Source: Ligilactobacillus araffinosus DSM 20653 (GTDB lineage: Bacteria > Bacillota > Bacilli > Lactobacillales > Lactobacillaceae). From it: a stretch of DNA of 64,000 nucleotides. Position 1 is the first letter of the stretch. Every line of letters begins with the position of its first letter. Positions 52,311 through 60,822 of the stretch are shown here, in pieces. Both the position numbers and the translations under genes were made by a program. The notes beneath the pieces are model-generated. The model was not told where the DNA came from. It was given only the letters and a program-made list of their open reading frames with translations, and did not search any database. Location of the stretch: the NCBI RefSeq assembly GCF_001435375.1, contig NZ_AYYZ01000029.1, positions 335,903-399,902 of the forward strand. The letters run 5' to 3'.

Positions 52311-53537
52311 ATGGCAGTAAAATTAAGTGACTTTCAGTATACCCTATATGACCAACAGGACCGAATTCCATTTTTAAAACAGCTGATTGCTAAATTAGGA
52401 AATCCGGATAAAAACTTTAAGATTATTCATGTTGCCGGTACAAATGGTAAGGGGTCAACGGCAACCATGATCTCCAAAATTTTATCGGCTCATGGATATA
52501 AAGTCGGCCTCTTTACAAGTCCTCATATAATTAGTGAATGCGAATGCATTTCAATTAACGGACAACAAATAACGCCTTCAGATATTACTACAAACATTCT
52601 GAAAATTAAAAAAGTTATTACCAATGATTTAGGATTGGATATGGTTAAAAATATCTCGCAATTTGAAATTTTATTGGTGGTATCATTACTGTTTTTTGAT
52701 AAGGAAAACGTTGATTATGCAATTTTAGAATGTGGTTTAGGCGGAGCAACCGATGCAACTAATGCTATTACAGCAAGTCAATATGAAATTTTTACGCACA
52801 TTGCCCTTGATCACATTAAGGAGTTGGGCAATACCCTTGAAAAGATAATCCTAAATAAGGCAGGGATTATCCGCGAAAATTCCAATGTGATCGTCGCACC
52901 CCATCAAAAAGATGTTGTAAAAAAAATCCTTACTAAACAAACGCAAAAACATAATTCAAAAATTTTCTTTGCAACTAATCCCCCTTCTCATAAAAAAATT
53001 TATTTTTCGGCGGATTATCAATATGATAATTTTGCAACGGTGCTTAAGTTTTTTGAAATTTTTGATGATGGAGCGATTTCACCTCAAGAATGCATTCGAA
53101 TCATTAATAACTTTCAACTAAATGGGAGGTTTGAAACACTCAGCCAATCGCCGCAAGTTATTTTAGATTGCGCACATAATCCAGATGGAATAACGCGGTT
53201 TGTAGAAACGGTAACTCAAAGGTTTAAAAACAAAAACAAAATTATTATTACGGGGTTTTTAAAAGATAAAAATCCGCATAAATGTATTGATGTTTTGGCC
53301 TCTTTGGATGCTCATTTTATTGTTACCACCCCTGAAAATGGACGCAAATGTGATGCTAGTGATTTATTTAAATATATTAGGAAAATGAATTACGCATCTT
53401 TTGAACTTCAGCCGCAGCCATTACAAGCATATCAAGCGGCAATTAATCAATCGGATGAAGATACAGTGATCTTCATCGTAGGCTCATTTTACTTAGCAAG
53501 ACCAATTTTAAATTACTTACGAAAAGGAGAAAAATAA
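52311..53537 (+). CDS. folC: Folylpolyglutamate/dihydrofolate synthase
   Basis: 408-residue Mur-ligase-like enzyme adding glutamate to dihydropteroate or folates. The P-loop is VAGTNGKGSTATMI, then GLFTSPHIISECECISING; LECGLGGATDATNAI corresponds to the family EVGLGGRLDATN, here with Ala-Thr in place of Arg-Leu; LDCAHNPDG is the C-domain motif. Being in a folate operon it is likely the second FolC of the cell, acting as dihydrofolate synthase. It overlaps folP by one base. Confidence 0.92.
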   Translation: MAVKLSDFQYTLYDQQDRIPFLKQLIAKLGNPDKNFKIIHVAGTNGKGSTATMISKILSAHGYKVGLFTSPHIISECECISINGQQITPSDITTNILKIKKVITNDLGLDMVKNISQFEILLVVSLLFFDKENVDYAILECGLGGATDATNAITASQYEIFTHIALDHIKELGNTLEKIILNKAGIIRENSNVIVAPHQKDVVKKILTKQTQKHNSKIFFATNPPSHKKIYFSADYQYDNFATVLKFFEIFDDGAISPQECIRIINNFQLNGRFETLSQSPQVILDCAHNPDGITRFVETVTQRFKNKNKIIITGFLKDKNPHKCIDVLASLDAHFIVTTPENGRKCDASDLFKYIRKMNYASFELQPQPLQAYQAAINQSDEDTVIFIVGSFYLARPILNYLRKGEK

Positions 53538-54562
53538 TGAAAATTAATAAAATCAGCGGGAATTATGCAAATGATATTGTGTTAACTTGGGAACTTGGCG
53601 ATTTTTCTGCGCAACAATTAGATTTTATTAGCAATCATTCTAAAAATTTATTTAAAGACGGTTCAAAACAAATGTGTGTGTTAAATATCTTTCAACTTGA
53701 AAAGATTGCTCAAGAAATTCCCGCCTTTGCAACAACCTTTAATAATGAACGAATTATCTGGTCGGGAAAGAATTTTAATTTTGATCTAACCACCTCACCG
53801 ATTATTTACGCAATCTTCAACCTCTCTCCGGAATCATTTTTTACTCATGAGTCTGATGATGTAAATACAGTATTAAAATCGGTAGAAGAAAGTCTAGCCA
53901 ATGGTGCTAAAGTTATTGAACTGGGAGGTAAATCAACTAAACCAAATTATGACAGTTCTGCAATCACTCCTGAAGTAGAATGGAATCGCGTTAAAAAGTT
54001 CTTAGTTCCGATCAAAAAAAACTTTCCAGACAGTATTGTTGCCGTTGATACCTACAACCTTGAAGTAATGAAAAGAAGTCTTGATTATGGGGCTGATATT
54101 TTAAACGACATTACCGGATTTCAAGAAGAAGCCAAAATTCAACTTCTTAAAACCCAACATCCAGCAGTTCTTCCTATGTTTAATGATCGTGAAGTTAAAT
54201 ATCGTGATCCAATTAAATCAATGGTAAGTTTTTTTGATAAGTTGGTAAGCAAAATGGAATCAATTGGAATTCCGCGGGAATCAATCTTATTAGATCCGGG
54301 TATTGGCTATTCGCACAATTCATCATCTAAGGAAGACGTTGCAAAATTAGCTTCATATAAGGAATTATCCCAATTGGGCTGTCCATTACTGACGGCCATT
54401 TCACGAAAGAGTTTTATGGGGAAGCAGTTCCCTAATGCGGGTTCACTGGAAATGACCCTTTTATCTGAATTAAGAACCATCCAAAATGGAAGCCGGGTTT
54501 TACGTGTTCATGACATTAAAGAAACCAAAGATTTAATAAACTTTGTAGGATTAACAATTTAG
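53537..54562 (+). CDS. folP: Dihydropteroate synthase
   Basis: 341-residue enzyme joining hydroxymethyl-dihydropterin pyrophosphate with p-aminobenzoate. The TIM-barrel motifs are present but drifted: AIFNLSPESFF (usual NVTPDSF), VIELGGKSTKP (GGESTRP), VAVDTYNLEVM, LNDITGF, LLDPGIGY, AISRKSFMG and LRVHDI. An N-terminal extension of about 90 residues, also seen in lactobacilli, precedes the barrel. Last gene of the folate operon. No folQ, folA or pab genes are present, so p-aminobenzoate is probably taken up. Confidence 0.9.
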   Translation: MKINKISGNYANDIVLTWELGDFSAQQLDFISNHSKNLFKDGSKQMCVLNIFQLEKIAQEIPAFATTFNNERIIWSGKNFNFDLTTSPIIYAIFNLSPESFFTHESDDVNTVLKSVEESLANGAKVIELGGKSTKPNYDSSAITPEVEWNRVKKFLVPIKKNFPDSIVAVDTYNLEVMKRSLDYGADILNDITGFQEEAKIQLLKTQHPAVLPMFNDREVKYRDPIKSMVSFFDKLVSKMESIGIPRESILLDPGIGYSHNSSSKEDVAKLASYKELSQLGCPLLTAISRKSFMGKQFPNAGSLEMTLLSELRTIQNGSRVLRVHDIKETKDLINFVGLTI

Positions 54563-54602
54563 TTATCAAGTAATTCCAGCTTGTTTTTCAATAATTACCA
54601 AT

Positions 54603-54642
54603 AAAGTGCCCTGAATTTGCGTTAATCAGGGCACTTTTTATT
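54603..54642. terminator. Bidirectional terminator after folP
   Basis: AAAGTGCCCTGA/TCAGGGCACTTT perfect 12-bp stem (54603-54614/54626-54637) between convergent genes. Confidence 0.93.
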
Positions 54643-55780
54643 TTAATTTTTGGCAACCGAAAAAAATTCCGCTAACCAAAACGATTAAAGTAATAACGTT
54701 CATATAATTGAAAATATCGATCTTTTGAATTATGACTCCGCCTAAAATAGAATTTATAAGCGAAACGCCATCGATCAACATTGTTTGGAGAGCAACGTAT
54801 TGGTGTATTTTTGGGGGTACGTGCATTTGAAGACGATATAATACAAAAAGTTCCAGAATAGATAGCATAAGCCGTAGTAAAAATATACATCCAATGAAAC
54901 AGTTCGTGTTATGGATAACTGATGGGATGCTAAAGAAAATTAAAATGCTAATGAATGAAATTATTAAAATATTATTTTGATCAATGTTATGTTCGTTAAT
55001 GAGTTTTTTAGAAATGATTCCCCCGATTAAATCAGCAATGCTTAAGATGAATACAAGCATTGCATAGCCGAAGTTAACGTTTTTTGATGTATTACTGATA
55101 TACATAATTCCGTATGCGTCAACAAAGGATTTAAAAAGATTTAATAAAGAAAAAATGACAATTATTTTAGTCATTTTACCAAATTGAATTTTCTCTAATT
55201 TACATTCATTTGGTTCATCTTTAGGTGGAGATTGTAAAGGATTAATTTTAACCCTGACCGTTTCAATCAAAGAAATTAATGTAAATAAGATATCGAGTCC
55301 TAGAATCAGTTTATTAGAAATAAACTGATGCATTATCAAATAGGATGGAATAACTAATAACCGGCTTCCGTTAGAAAAGATTTTAAGTTGGCGGTTAAAA
55401 GCTAATAGTTTTTGCGAATCAGTAATGACATCTAAAGTTACCCGTTGAAAGGCTAAATTACTTCCAATCGCAAAAGTTTGTTCCAAGAATACGCAAAGCA
55501 ACGCTAACCAAATGTTATTAGTAAATACAATTCCGCTTAAGACGAAAACGCGTAATATATCAAACATGATTAAAGCCTTTTGGTCGTTTAAGCGGTCGAT
55601 TAATTTAGCTAGTTTTTTACTAACTAAAATTCCGGGAATAGTATACGAAGCAGATAAAATCCCCATCATAACTGGATTTTTATTCATCGAATAGATAATT
55701 ACTACAATTACAAAATAATAAAACCAATCGCCAGTATCATTAAATATTCTTGAAGCTAATAATTTTTTATTCATTATCAT
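54638..55780 (-). CDS. MFS transporter, MFS_3-like
   Basis: 380-residue, about 11-12 segment facilitator. The start KLLASRIFNDTGDWFYYFVI and the loop SKKLAKLIDRLNDQKALIMFDILR correspond to the macrolide/siderophore-export-like MFS group. Motif A is degenerate. Substrate unknown. It begins 6 bases after the DMT-like gene stop and is last in a five-gene minus-strand unit. Confidence 0.8.
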   Translation of the reverse strand: MIMNKKLLASRIFNDTGDWFYYFVIVVIIYSMNKNPVMMGILSASYTIPGILVSKKLAKLIDRLNDQKALIMFDILRVFVLSGIVFTNNIWLALLCVFLEQTFAIGSNLAFQRVTLDVITDSQKLLAFNRQLKIFSNGSRLLVIPSYLIMHQFISNKLILGLDILFTLISLIETVRVKINPLQSPPKDEPNECKLEKIQFGKMTKIIVIFSLLNLFKSFVDAYGIMYISNTSKNVNFGYAMLVFILSIADLIGGIISKKLINEHNIDQNNILIISFISILIFFSIPSVIHNTNCFIGCIFLLRLMLSILELFVLYRLQMHVPPKIHQYVALQTMLIDGVSLINSILGGVIIQKIDIFNYMNVITLIVLVSGIFFGCQKLK

Positions 55781-55786
55781 TAACCC

Positions 55787-56710
55787 TTATTTCGTTAGTA
55801 AAGTCATCAATGTAACAACTAATAATACTAAAACATCAAATTTTCCAATTTTTTCTTTTAAGATCCAACTGCCGAAAACCACTCCATAAAGTGAGGTCAT
55901 ATTTAATAAGACCCAGGCAATTCCAGAAGTTTTCGAAGAAGTTGCGATCGTAAATGCAATTTGTGCTGCAATCGTTAAAACTGCCCGCAAAGCATATGCG
56001 ATAACTACCGGTTTTACAATTTTAATTGAACCAGAATTAGTAAGGAAATTTTTGGATGTTGTAAATAATGAAACGAACGAAATTAACAAACGCAAATAAA
56101 TCGTAATAATTGTAAATCCCATTAACTCCGGAATACCATGAATATCACTTACTAAGATTGGAGAAAAAGCGGATTGAAGCGTTAATAAAGGAACGATTAC
56201 TAAAATTCCCTTTATCCATGTTTTAAATTCAATTTTTTGAGTACGCGGCGAAAAAGCAAGCAATCCGACAATTAGTGTTGAAATTAATGAAATGGAATAC
56301 TGTTTGAAACTGAAGTAAGATGTCGTTAATGCTAAAGCAAGAGGAATAAAAATATCAGAAAGTTTTCCTGAAATAACGGCATCAATCAAAGGTAAATGAC
56401 GGTAAAGATAACTGTATCCGTATGCAACTAATTGAACCAGCAACGCATAAATGAAGATTCGCCCCCATTGTTGAGGCCGTAATAAAAATTTTAAAGAAAT
56501 AAAATGCTGTAAGACAATCAGAATGATAGTTGCGAGCCCGGTTGCCAAAATATTATTAATAAAATTGACGACGAATAAGTTTCCGTTACGATATCCCATC
56601 TGATAGCGGTCGATTACACTGATTACTCCGCGCGATGTTGATGATATTAATGCTGCTAATATACAAATCATAACTTCCTGGCCTTTCATAATTTGTAGAT
56701 ATTTTTTCAT
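55787..56710 (-). CDS. DMT-like ten-segment transporter
   Basis: 307-residue membrane protein with ten hydrophobic helices, arranged as two repeats of five like EamA proteins; the pattern TSSKTSGIAWVLLNMTSLYGVVFGSWILKEKIGKFDVLVLLVV (in pieces, near the end) is the typical last EamA helix pair. Substrate unknown. The start overlaps the GNAT remnant stop by one base (TAATG), so translation is coupled. Confidence 0.78.
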   Translation of the reverse strand: MKKYLQIMKGQEVMICILAALISSTSRGVISVIDRYQMGYRNGNLFVVNFINNILATGLATIILIVLQHFISLKFLLRPQQWGRIFIYALLVQLVAYGYSYLYRHLPLIDAVISGKLSDIFIPLALALTTSYFSFKQYSISLISTLIVGLLAFSPRTQKIEFKTWIKGILVIVPLLTLQSAFSPILVSDIHGIPELMGFTIITIYLRLLISFVSLFTTSKNFLTNSGSIKIVKPVVIAYALRAVLTIAAQIAFTIATSSKTSGIAWVLLNMTSLYGVVFGSWILKEKIGKFDVLVLLVVTLMTLLTK

Positions 56711-57115
56711 TAATCCTTAAAGTAATAACAATTCAATTTCAAACAAGCGGCTTTAACAAATCCATTTTTTTCATAAAAGGCGTTAGTCTTAGCGCTGTCA
56801 TCAGTGATTAAAACTTTTTGCCGCACATCTGAATGCTGATCACAGATCTTTTTTAATAAAAGCGAACCGACACCTTGATGCTGGTACGCTGGTCTGACTA
56901 AGAGATCTTGGATATAAAGAATTGTCTCGTTATCGCCAACAGTTCTAATTAGCCCGATAAGGTTGCCGTTATCCCACGCCGTCAAAACATCTAACGAATT
57001 ATGTAATGCGCGAAATAACTTACAAGGATCCTTAGTATATTCTGTCCACCCCCACTGATTCGTATAACGCTAACAATTGTTTTTGATCTTCAAATTTTTC
57101 ATTTTTAATATCCAT
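56710..57115 (-). pseudogene. GNAT acetyltransferase with a frameshift
   Basis: ATG 57115 behind AAGGGGG starts MDIKNEKFEDQKQLLALYES, but a run of five G (plus-strand C 57049-57053) shifts the frame and leads to a stop after 27 residues. With one G fewer the chain continues WTEYTKDPCKLFRAL and joins the intact GNAT core (IQDLLVRPAYQHQGVGSLLLKK, in pieces; acetyl-CoA loop QHQGVG) up to 56710. An internal ATG at 56985 could give a 91-residue protein with the core only. It may be a true mutation, a phase-variable tract or a sequencing error. Confidence 0.75.
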
Positions 57116-57141
57116 GATTGCTTTCCCCCTTTTTAAACTCT

Positions 57142-57429
57142 TTAAATTGAACTTCCATATTTAATATTTGATAATGCTCTTAATCTTTTAAATTTAGATA
57201 GTTGTTCTGCGGTTAATGAAATTGAATTTTCGCGTAAGCATTTAGCAGCTTCTAGGTTGAATGTATTAAGAATATTCGAAACTGGAATATGAGGCGCTTT
57301 TAACTCATTAATATATCTTAAGATTAAGTCTTTTATTGGTTTTTCAGTAAAAGAACTATATAATGCATTTAAAATTTGTAACGCATTTTGGGCCCTTTCT
57401 TGATTATCTGCAAACCACTTCATCATCAT
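57142..57429 (-). CDS. Bacteriocin-immunity-like protein (EntA_Immun type)
   Basis: 95-residue, helical, cytosolic protein. Size, spacing of hydrophobic residues in four helices and the end FKRLRALSNIKYGSSI fit the pediocin/enterocin A immunity family, which protects from class IIa bacteriocins by binding the mannose-PTS. AGGAGG precedes three tandem ATGs. No bacteriocin gene is found within the window, so it would be an orphan immunity gene. Assignment is by pattern only. Confidence 0.68.
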   Translation of the reverse strand: MMMKWFADNQERAQNALQILNALYSSFTEKPIKDLILRYINELKAPHIPVSNILNTFNLEAAKCLRENSISLTAEQLSKFKRLRALSNIKYGSSI

Positions 57430-57454
57430 TTTCCCCTCCTATTAAGCTAGTAAA

Positions 57455-58603
57455 TTATTGATTAAGTTTTAATTTACTGGCGTTCAAAATGATAAGTGCA
57501 ATCCCTAAAAATAAAATTGAAACAATTGGTAAATACTGAATTGCGGCAGTGTTTAAAAACATCTGACCCGCAAAACTACCAAGACTTGCCCCTAGATTTT
57601 GGGCAGTTGTATTAAACGAAAGTGCCGTATTACGGTATTTATTTGTTAGTTTGGTAATTAACATTACTCCAAGCGGCCCGGTAATCCATTGCGTGGCGTT
57701 CCATAAAAACAAAATAATCCAAAAAATGATCAAATTAACACGGGCAACGCATAACATTAAAATAGCAGATCCTAAAAATAAAATTAACGCCATTTGATAG
57801 AATATCTGCGGCTTTTTCTTATCGCCTAAACTACCACCAATTTTAGAACCGACTAAGCTGCCGATTCCGAGAATAAGCATCGAAATTGTTAAATATCTAT
57901 TTGAATATCCAATTTTATTAGAAAAAGGAGAAAGGTATGCGATAAAACTTGCATTGGCAGCCAACACTAACATGGTGATAATAATAATTGATATGAATTT
58001 AAGTGATTCGTCAGTGTTTTCCTGCCCCAAAGCTTGATTGTTTTTCTTCGTGACAGCTATGTTATCCGTTAATATTAATTTATCAGAATCAATTCCAAAA
58101 ATGATGGTAACAATTGCTGAAAGAACTGAAATGATGAGAAAAATATATCTCCAATTTAAATATTCACCCGCAAAGGTACTTAAAGGAAGCCCAATGGCAT
58201 TGGCTAAACTAAATCCCATATAAACAGTTGTAAGAATTGAACCGGAATGGGTAATGATTGCAGCCTGATTTAATAAGCGCACTACAAGTGTGGCAGCGCC
58301 AATGGCTGTAACTAAACGGCTAACAACTAGCATTGAAAGGTTTTTACTAAAAAATGCAAGTAGATTTCCTAACGTGAAGATAATAAAACTTGTAATAATC
58401 ACGGGCTGATCATGAACTTTATTTAATACTGTGTTAATAATCGGACCACTAATTGCAAATGTTAAAGTGTAAACTGAAATCAAGATTCCTAGTGATCGAC
58501 TAGGAACTCCTAATCCATTAGCAAGATTACTAGTAATTCCAACCGTTAACATTGCCATGATGCCCGTGAGAAATGTACTAATACTGTAAATTACACTTCG
58601 CAT
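57455..58603 (-). CDS. MFS transporter, AraJ/sugar-efflux-like
   Basis: 382-residue, 12-segment facilitator of the DHA1 AraJ/YdhP type. SVYTLTFAISGPIINTVLNKVHDQPVII covers helix 2 and motif A, LVVSRLVTAIGAATLVVRLLNQAA is helix 4, and GFSLANAIGLPLSTFAGEYLNWRYIF is helix 5 (in pieces). First gene of the minus-strand unit that includes the immunity-like gene. Its promoter region carries paired ATGTGAATAT boxes. Ribosome site weak (AGAAGAAA). Confidence 0.85.
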   Translation of the reverse strand: MRSVIYSISTFLTGIMAMLTVGITSNLANGLGVPSRSLGILISVYTLTFAISGPIINTVLNKVHDQPVIITSFIIFTLGNLLAFFSKNLSMLVVSRLVTAIGAATLVVRLLNQAAIITHSGSILTTVYMGFSLANAIGLPLSTFAGEYLNWRYIFLIISVLSAIVTIIFGIDSDKLILTDNIAVTKKNNQALGQENTDESLKFISIIIITMLVLAANASFIAYLSPFSNKIGYSNRYLTISMLILGIGSLVGSKIGGSLGDKKKPQIFYQMALILFLGSAILMLCVARVNLIIFWIILFLWNATQWITGPLGVMLITKLTNKYRNTALSFNTTAQNLGASLGSFAGQMFLNTAAIQYLPIVSILFLGIALIILNASKLKLNQ

Positions 58604-58644
58604 AATATTTTCTTCTAAATATCCAATCCTTTATGATTTATGAA

Positions 58645-58700
58645 ATATTCACATATATAACAATTAAGTTAATATAAACATATATTCACATTAATGTCAA
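58645..58700 (-). promoter_or_regulatory. Promoter and operator-like repeats of the AraJ-type MFS unit
   Basis: Minus strand TTGACA (58695-58700), 17-bp spacer, TTATAT (58672-58677). The sequence ATGTGAATAT occurs twice, at 58682-58691 inside the spacer and at 58645-58654 about 20 bases downstream, a repressor-like layout. Confidence 0.55.
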
Positions 58701-58736
58701 TTTAATTTAGGAACTATATTACTAATACAAACCGTT

Positions 58737-58750
58737 AATATACGTATATT
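58737..58750. promoter_or_regulatory. Palindrome AATATACGTATATT, copy 2
   Basis: Identical to 48227-48240. It ends 4 bases before the -35 position of the promoter at 58777-58782. Confidence 0.55.
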
Positions 58751-58773
58751 TATAAAAAGATTATTTTTGATAA

Positions 58774-58782
58774 TGATATAAT
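58774..58782 (+). promoter_or_regulatory. Extended -10 promoter of the 65-residue gene
   Basis: TGATATAAT with no recognisable -35, which suggests dependence on an activator bound at the palindrome upstream. Confidence 0.6.
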
Positions 58783-58809
58783 GTAAAAAAACAGTTTAGG
58801 GAGAATAAA

Positions 58810-59007
58810 ATGACTAGTGATATAAAATCTGGAATTAAGTTTTGTTTACTTCTATTGATATTTATTCTGATTGTTAATACTGTATATGCAACAATTAAAT
58901 TAATTATTGATTTTAGAAGTAACGTACCAACTAGAATCGCTTTAAAAAATTTAATAAAAAATATAACAAATGGAATAACTGAAATTCTTTCATATTTATC
59001 CTTTTAA
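58810..59007 (+). CDS. Small single-helix membrane protein
   Basis: 65 residues: a short cytosolic start, one long hydrophobic helix (about 10-33) and an amphipathic C-terminal half. Not recognised. AGGGAGAATAAA precedes the ATG. The gene lies divergent from the AraJ-type MFS gene, behind the shared palindrome. Confidence 0.6.
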   Translation: MTSDIKSGIKFCLLLLIFILIVNTVYATIKLIIDFRSNVPTRIALKNLIKNITNGITEILSYLSF

Positions 59008-59103
59008 TAAAAATATGTATCTAATAAATAATAATTTATAAAAGTGTGATAACAGTCATGTTTAGTATATATTTAAACTGTATTTTAAATATCGCTTTAA
59101 TTA

Positions 59104-59133
59104 TTCATATTTTTAAAGTATACTTTAAAAATA
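59104..59133. promoter_or_regulatory. 30-bp perfect palindrome, probable operator
   Basis: CATATTTTTAAAGTA and its exact reverse complement meet at 59118/59119. It overlaps the -35/spacer zone of the following gene, whose -10 is TACAAT (59135-59140). A partial third copy (TTAAAGTATATTTTA) lies at about 59153-59167. Confidence 0.65.
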
Positions 59134-59188
59134 TGCTACAATGTTATTTGAATTAAAGTATATTTTAGAAGATTGGAGATTAATCAGA

Positions 59189-60400
59189 TTGAAGTATGTG
59201 AAACGAAAAGAATATCTTGATTTTTTGCATCGCCACCAAGATAAGAAAATTATTAAGATTGTCTCTGGTGTTCGCCGATCAGGCAAGTCAACCCTTTTTG
59301 AATTGTTTAAGAACGATTTACTTGATGAAGGGATTCAACCTGCTCAATTAATTACAATAAATTTTGAAGATATGGATAATGAACCGTATACTCAAGCAGA
59401 CAAGTTATATCATTACATTTCAAAACAGTTGATTCCAGATAAAATGAATTATGTCTTTTTAGATGAAATTCAAAATGTTAATCACTTTGAAAAAGCAGTC
59501 AATTCGTTATTTTTAAAGGATAATGTTGATTTATATTTGACGGGCTCCAATGCATATTTTTTAAGTAGTGATATTGCAACGGTATTAAGCGGACGCTATG
59601 TTGAATTAAAGATGTTGCCATTATCGTTTAAAGAATATGTGGAATGGAATCGTCAAAATAACAATACCAAAAAGAATGAAGAACTGTTTGATCAATATTT
59701 AGAAAGTTCATTTCCGTATACATTATTTATTGGTTCTGAGAAAGAAAAACTTGAATATTTGCAAGGAATTTATTCAACGGTGATTTTAAAAGACATTGTA
59801 GCTCGGCTTTCAGTTCGTGATGTTGAAGTTCTTGAACGAATTATTCAGACTTTGTTTAGTGATATTGGAAGCTTAGTAAATGTAAATAAAATAAAAAATA
59901 CTTTGGTAAGTTCAGGATATAAAACATCTAATCCTTCAATTAGCAACTATCTAACAGGAATTACAGACAGTTTAATTATGTATCCAGTAAGTCAGTATGA
60001 TATTCGTGGACGCCAATTATTAGGTGCTCAGAAAAAATATTATGCTGTTGATGTTGGGCTTCGGCGATTACTGTTAGCAGACCATCAGCAAGATTTTGGC
60101 CATGTTATCGAAAATATTGTTTTCTTGGAATTGAAGCGTCGTGGATATGAGGTTTATGTTGGCAATACGGGGAAGTACGAGGTTGATTTTGTAGCGATTG
60201 ATGCCAAGCAAAATATTAAATATTATCAGGTTTCATTAACAACCTTAGATAAAAAAACACTTGAACGTGAGTTACGTTCGTTACAGGCAATTAATGATCA
60301 ATATCCGAAGTATTTAATCACATTAGATCAAATTAATCGAACGGCAAATTATAACGGAATTCAAAAAGTAAACTTAATTGATTGGCTTTTAAACTCGTGA
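59189..60400 (+). CDS. AAA_14/DUF4143 ATPase
   Basis: 403-residue P-loop ATPase with C-terminal DUF4143, a widespread family of unknown role. Walker A is GVRRSGKS (27-34), Walker B YVFLDEIQNV near 90, sensor-like LTGSNAYFLSSDIATVLSGR, and the C-terminal part has the restriction-endonuclease-like GKYEVDFVAID with an E-x-D pair and YYQVS. TTG 59189 (GGAG 10 bases upstream) is preferred; an ATG at 59141 lies on the predicted transcription start and has no ribosome site. Confidence 0.85.
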   Translation: MKYVKRKEYLDFLHRHQDKKIIKIVSGVRRSGKSTLFELFKNDLLDEGIQPAQLITINFEDMDNEPYTQADKLYHYISKQLIPDKMNYVFLDEIQNVNHFEKAVNSLFLKDNVDLYLTGSNAYFLSSDIATVLSGRYVELKMLPLSFKEYVEWNRQNNNTKKNEELFDQYLESSFPYTLFIGSEKEKLEYLQGIYSTVILKDIVARLSVRDVEVLERIIQTLFSDIGSLVNVNKIKNTLVSSGYKTSNPSISNYLTGITDSLIMYPVSQYDIRGRQLLGAQKKYYAVDVGLRRLLLADHQQDFGHVIENIVFLELKRRGYEVYVGNTGKYEVDFVAIDAKQNIKYYQVSLTTLDKKTLERELRSLQAINDQYPKYLITLDQINRTANYNGIQKVNLIDWLLNS

Positions 60401-60497
60401 AGTGAGTGTGCTACAACAGAAAGTATTAAATAATGCTTAAGTGTCGTTATGAAGAAGAACTACCCATTCTTGATATTAAACGTAATTTCATATAAAA

Positions 60498-60540
60498 AAC
60501 GCCCGAATGAATTGGTTAAATTCAAACGGACGATTTCTTT
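60498..60540. terminator. Imperfect bidirectional terminator
   Basis: AACGCCCGAATGAAT pairs with ATTCAAACGGACG with two internal mismatches; T-rich on both sides. Confidence 0.6.
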
Positions 60541-60642
60541 ATATACACGTACTAGTTAACCTTTTAATACTTGTTTAAGGCTATCAAGCACCCAACAAGC
60601 ATTGGTACAAGGATATTTTGTAAAGAATAACATTATGGATAC

Positions 60643-60672
60643 CTAACTGCTGGCTAACAGTTAGTTTTTTTA
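60643..60672 (+). terminator. Orphan terminator in the gap 60401-60822
   Basis: CTAACTG/CAGTTAG stem (60643-60649/60658-60664) and seven T. It has no gene directly upstream. The remaining gap of about 420 bases contains no ORF that I can support; bases 60541-60642 could belong to a small transcript or a degraded gene. Confidence 0.75.
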
Positions 60673-60822
60673 TTTTATGCACGTTGTTTAAACAAAATAT
60701 ACCCTAAATAAATATGGTTTATAAATTATAATTAGTCTTAATCAAATCTCTTTAGCGATAAGTAGAATTTAAGGTAAATCATAAGGGAGTGGATAATTTA
60801 GAAAAATAAAATTTAAATTAAA

